A stretch of 22,972 nucleotides of DNA. Origin: a virus. Position numbers and translations under genes: made by a program. Under the pieces are notes generated by a model. That model did no database searches, was not told the origin of the DNA, and saw nothing but the letters and a program-made list of their open reading frames with translations. Location of the stretch: the IMG/VR virus record IMGVR_UViG_3300018411_001336, positions 1 to 22,972 of that record. One strand, given 5' to 3'. Of the stretch, positions 22,801 to 22,972 are shown piece after piece. How positions within the stretch are numbered: the stretch's first letter is position 1; the number at the start of each line of letters is the position of its first letter.

Positions 22801-22972
22801 CCCAATCTCCCAGCCGATGATGGCCGCGCCCAGCACGCCGAAGGCCACGCGCAGCTTGCCGACCGTGGCGATGGCGTTCGACAACGACAGGTTGGCCGTT
22901 GCCCACGCGGCCGCCGTGGTGCTGGCCGCCGTCACCGCCGCCGCACCTGCCGTCTGCCACGCGATGATCAGC
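19885..22972 (-). CDS. Phage tail tape measure protein (5' end outside window)
   Basis: The tape measure protein sets tail length and is extended inside the tail tube. More than 1016 aa are visible and the frame stays open to the right edge (codons upstream of the GTG at 22935 read LIIAWQTAGAAAV), so the true start lies beyond the window. An N-terminal hydrophobic region (KLRVAFGVLGAAIIGWEIG) is followed by a very long Ala/Gln/Glu/Arg-rich coiled-coil region (about 20900-22450) with many heptad-like stretches. The C-terminal third is Gly-rich and carries two copies of a D-T-V-P-x-x-L-x-x-G-x-F-V-(I/V) motif with a following A-V-x-x-Y-G. That is typical for the C-terminus of tape measure proteins. 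The length would predict a long tail by the usual rule of about 1.5 angstrom per residue, but the missing part prevents a value. Confidence 0.9.
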   Translation of the reverse strand, partial: LIIAWQTAGAAAVTAASTTAAAWATANLSLSNAIATVGKLRVAFGVLGAAIIGWEIGTWLSEKFEIVRKAGIFMVEVLMKGIEHLRFQWEVFAAIFTSDTIAEATKRHEQRLAEMNRIFAEMYADATEGANAAKGAMNTAATAAEEIAKRLEAVRQGTQEAVGRGIEAVHAALEKLKSRLGEVEQAVGKAQGVVNDATAKMAEAYKGLTSIVEASLAQQVQAVKNRYDQEKAELDRTQQSETARITKSTQLLTEALTQQATLRRQATTETLGLIDQETQARKDAAARQGQTEEERRANVQRVENDILATKRQTLTQALSEYRQHIDALNAEANRHLAEVQRIEEAKRQLSMSTEERIRDIRRQGMTEYEATEDRKRQIAEMQEQARRALANGELELARQLAQKAMDMAAQVATSQTNEAKRGEEARKQSEQAVSQVTQLEAQSREAYRRQEYQQATDLMRQADQLRAELAQKAKDADAQAAQGKQGVREAIDRIRQSEEILNQTLDAEAKAHQTAARSAITARDEIQRTLTETTRQIDDITAKLKDGLKVTLDADTTRFDKAIADLDKALAEKEYLLQIQADLQEAEKKLKEYEQLLKEGKTLPVDADVSKAKEALDKLKTYADQNAQFELKVATEKAQAAITNVEGMIKALDRIQTESQHQVASNVGAVRAEIDSLNGRNTSSTHTIYVTKVETNATGGLVGGVRRFADGGAVAPAFPRMSGGSVPGSGHHDTVPRTLDAGAFVIRKAAVQKYGSGALSRLANGVAHFAVGGRVASLGGTGSTGSDPNDKPSRPKKNREAFEALKMIDLGLQGMNEYTSWLQWNYGASVSLDMRSKTMDNYGKQAQQDRRTLEDFIGRKTLTGNERQNLERIKQTWRQAMAQPLLWGKDLERELIDYMEQNQGEFYRRGGLAKSDTVPAMLTPGEFVVNRQAVARYGAGFFEAINNLSAPAQALAGRALAGIQGFASGGLVQPASRSLPRPSLSESTPTRTVRVELSSGQQKVNATVDARDEARLLQLLDAARARTA
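20161..20775 (-). repeat. Two-copy motif in the tape measure C-terminus
   Basis: Copy one (about 20708-20775) reads DTVPRTLDAGAFVIRKAAV, then QKYG. Copy two (about 20161-20227) reads DTVPAMLTPGEFVVNRQAV, then ARYG. They are about 183 residues apart. Each follows a Gly-rich stretch. This duplicated motif is a known feature of many tape measure proteins. Confidence 0.7.

Noticed and set aside
1-22972. Search by eye for CRISPR arrays, tRNA genes, insertion sequences, an integrase and att repeats
   Set aside because: No regularly spaced direct repeats, no cloverleaf-like segments, no transposase or recombinase motifs and no convincing flanking direct repeats were seen; weak att sites cannot be excluded by eye.

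Overview
The window is GC-rich DNA, probably from a beta- or gammaproteobacterium. That guess rests on GC-biased codons, long antisense shadow frames and the type of phage lysis genes; there is no rRNA or housekeeping marker to place it better. No tRNA, rRNA, CRISPR array, insertion sequence, integrase or origin was seen. It divides into two blocks that converge at about 8.80 kb.

Left block (1 to 8800, plus strand): one very compact defence operon. A type I restriction-modification set in the order hsdM (5' end cut by the window), hsdS, hsdR is followed by a two-transmembrane SLATT effector, a CD-NTase-fold nucleotidyltransferase, and a COG2958/HrgA-like protein with an N-terminal helix-turn-helix-like region and a C-terminal PD-(D/E)XK-type nuclease signature. 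Neighbouring genes overlap or are separated by 4 to 25 bases, so the RM set, the CBASS-like signalling pair and the extra nuclease look co-transcribed. A nine-codon reading frame with its own ribosome binding site appears to bridge hsdR and the SLATT gene. The nucleotidyltransferase gene is clearly more AT-rich than its neighbours, as if this module had been inserted into or recruited to the RM operon.

Right block (8805 to 22972, minus strand, read from high to low coordinates): the distal late operon of a tailed (pro)phage, probably with a long non-contractile tail because no sheath, tube or contractile baseplate gene was recognised. The order is tape measure protein (5' end outside the window), a 136-aa protein, a 1202-aa repeat-containing tail protein, 421-aa, 361-aa and 131-aa virion proteins, a 675-aa hub-like protein and a 73-aa OB-like protein. 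A hairpin terminator follows. The lysis cassette comes next: DUF6127-like membrane protein, holin-like protein, SAR-type endolysin, and Rz with an entirely nested Rz1. A 96-aa protein of unknown function ends the block. ATGA, GTGA and TGATG junctions run through the phage operon, which implies strong translational coupling.

The last defence gene and the last phage gene end tail-to-tail with only 4 bases between them. This leaves no room for an attachment site or terminator and suggests that both blocks belong to one mobile element, i.e. the defence operon may be prophage cargo. The most interesting candidate system is the six-gene combination of type I RM, SLATT/CD-NTase and HrgA-like nuclease in a single translationally coupled operon.
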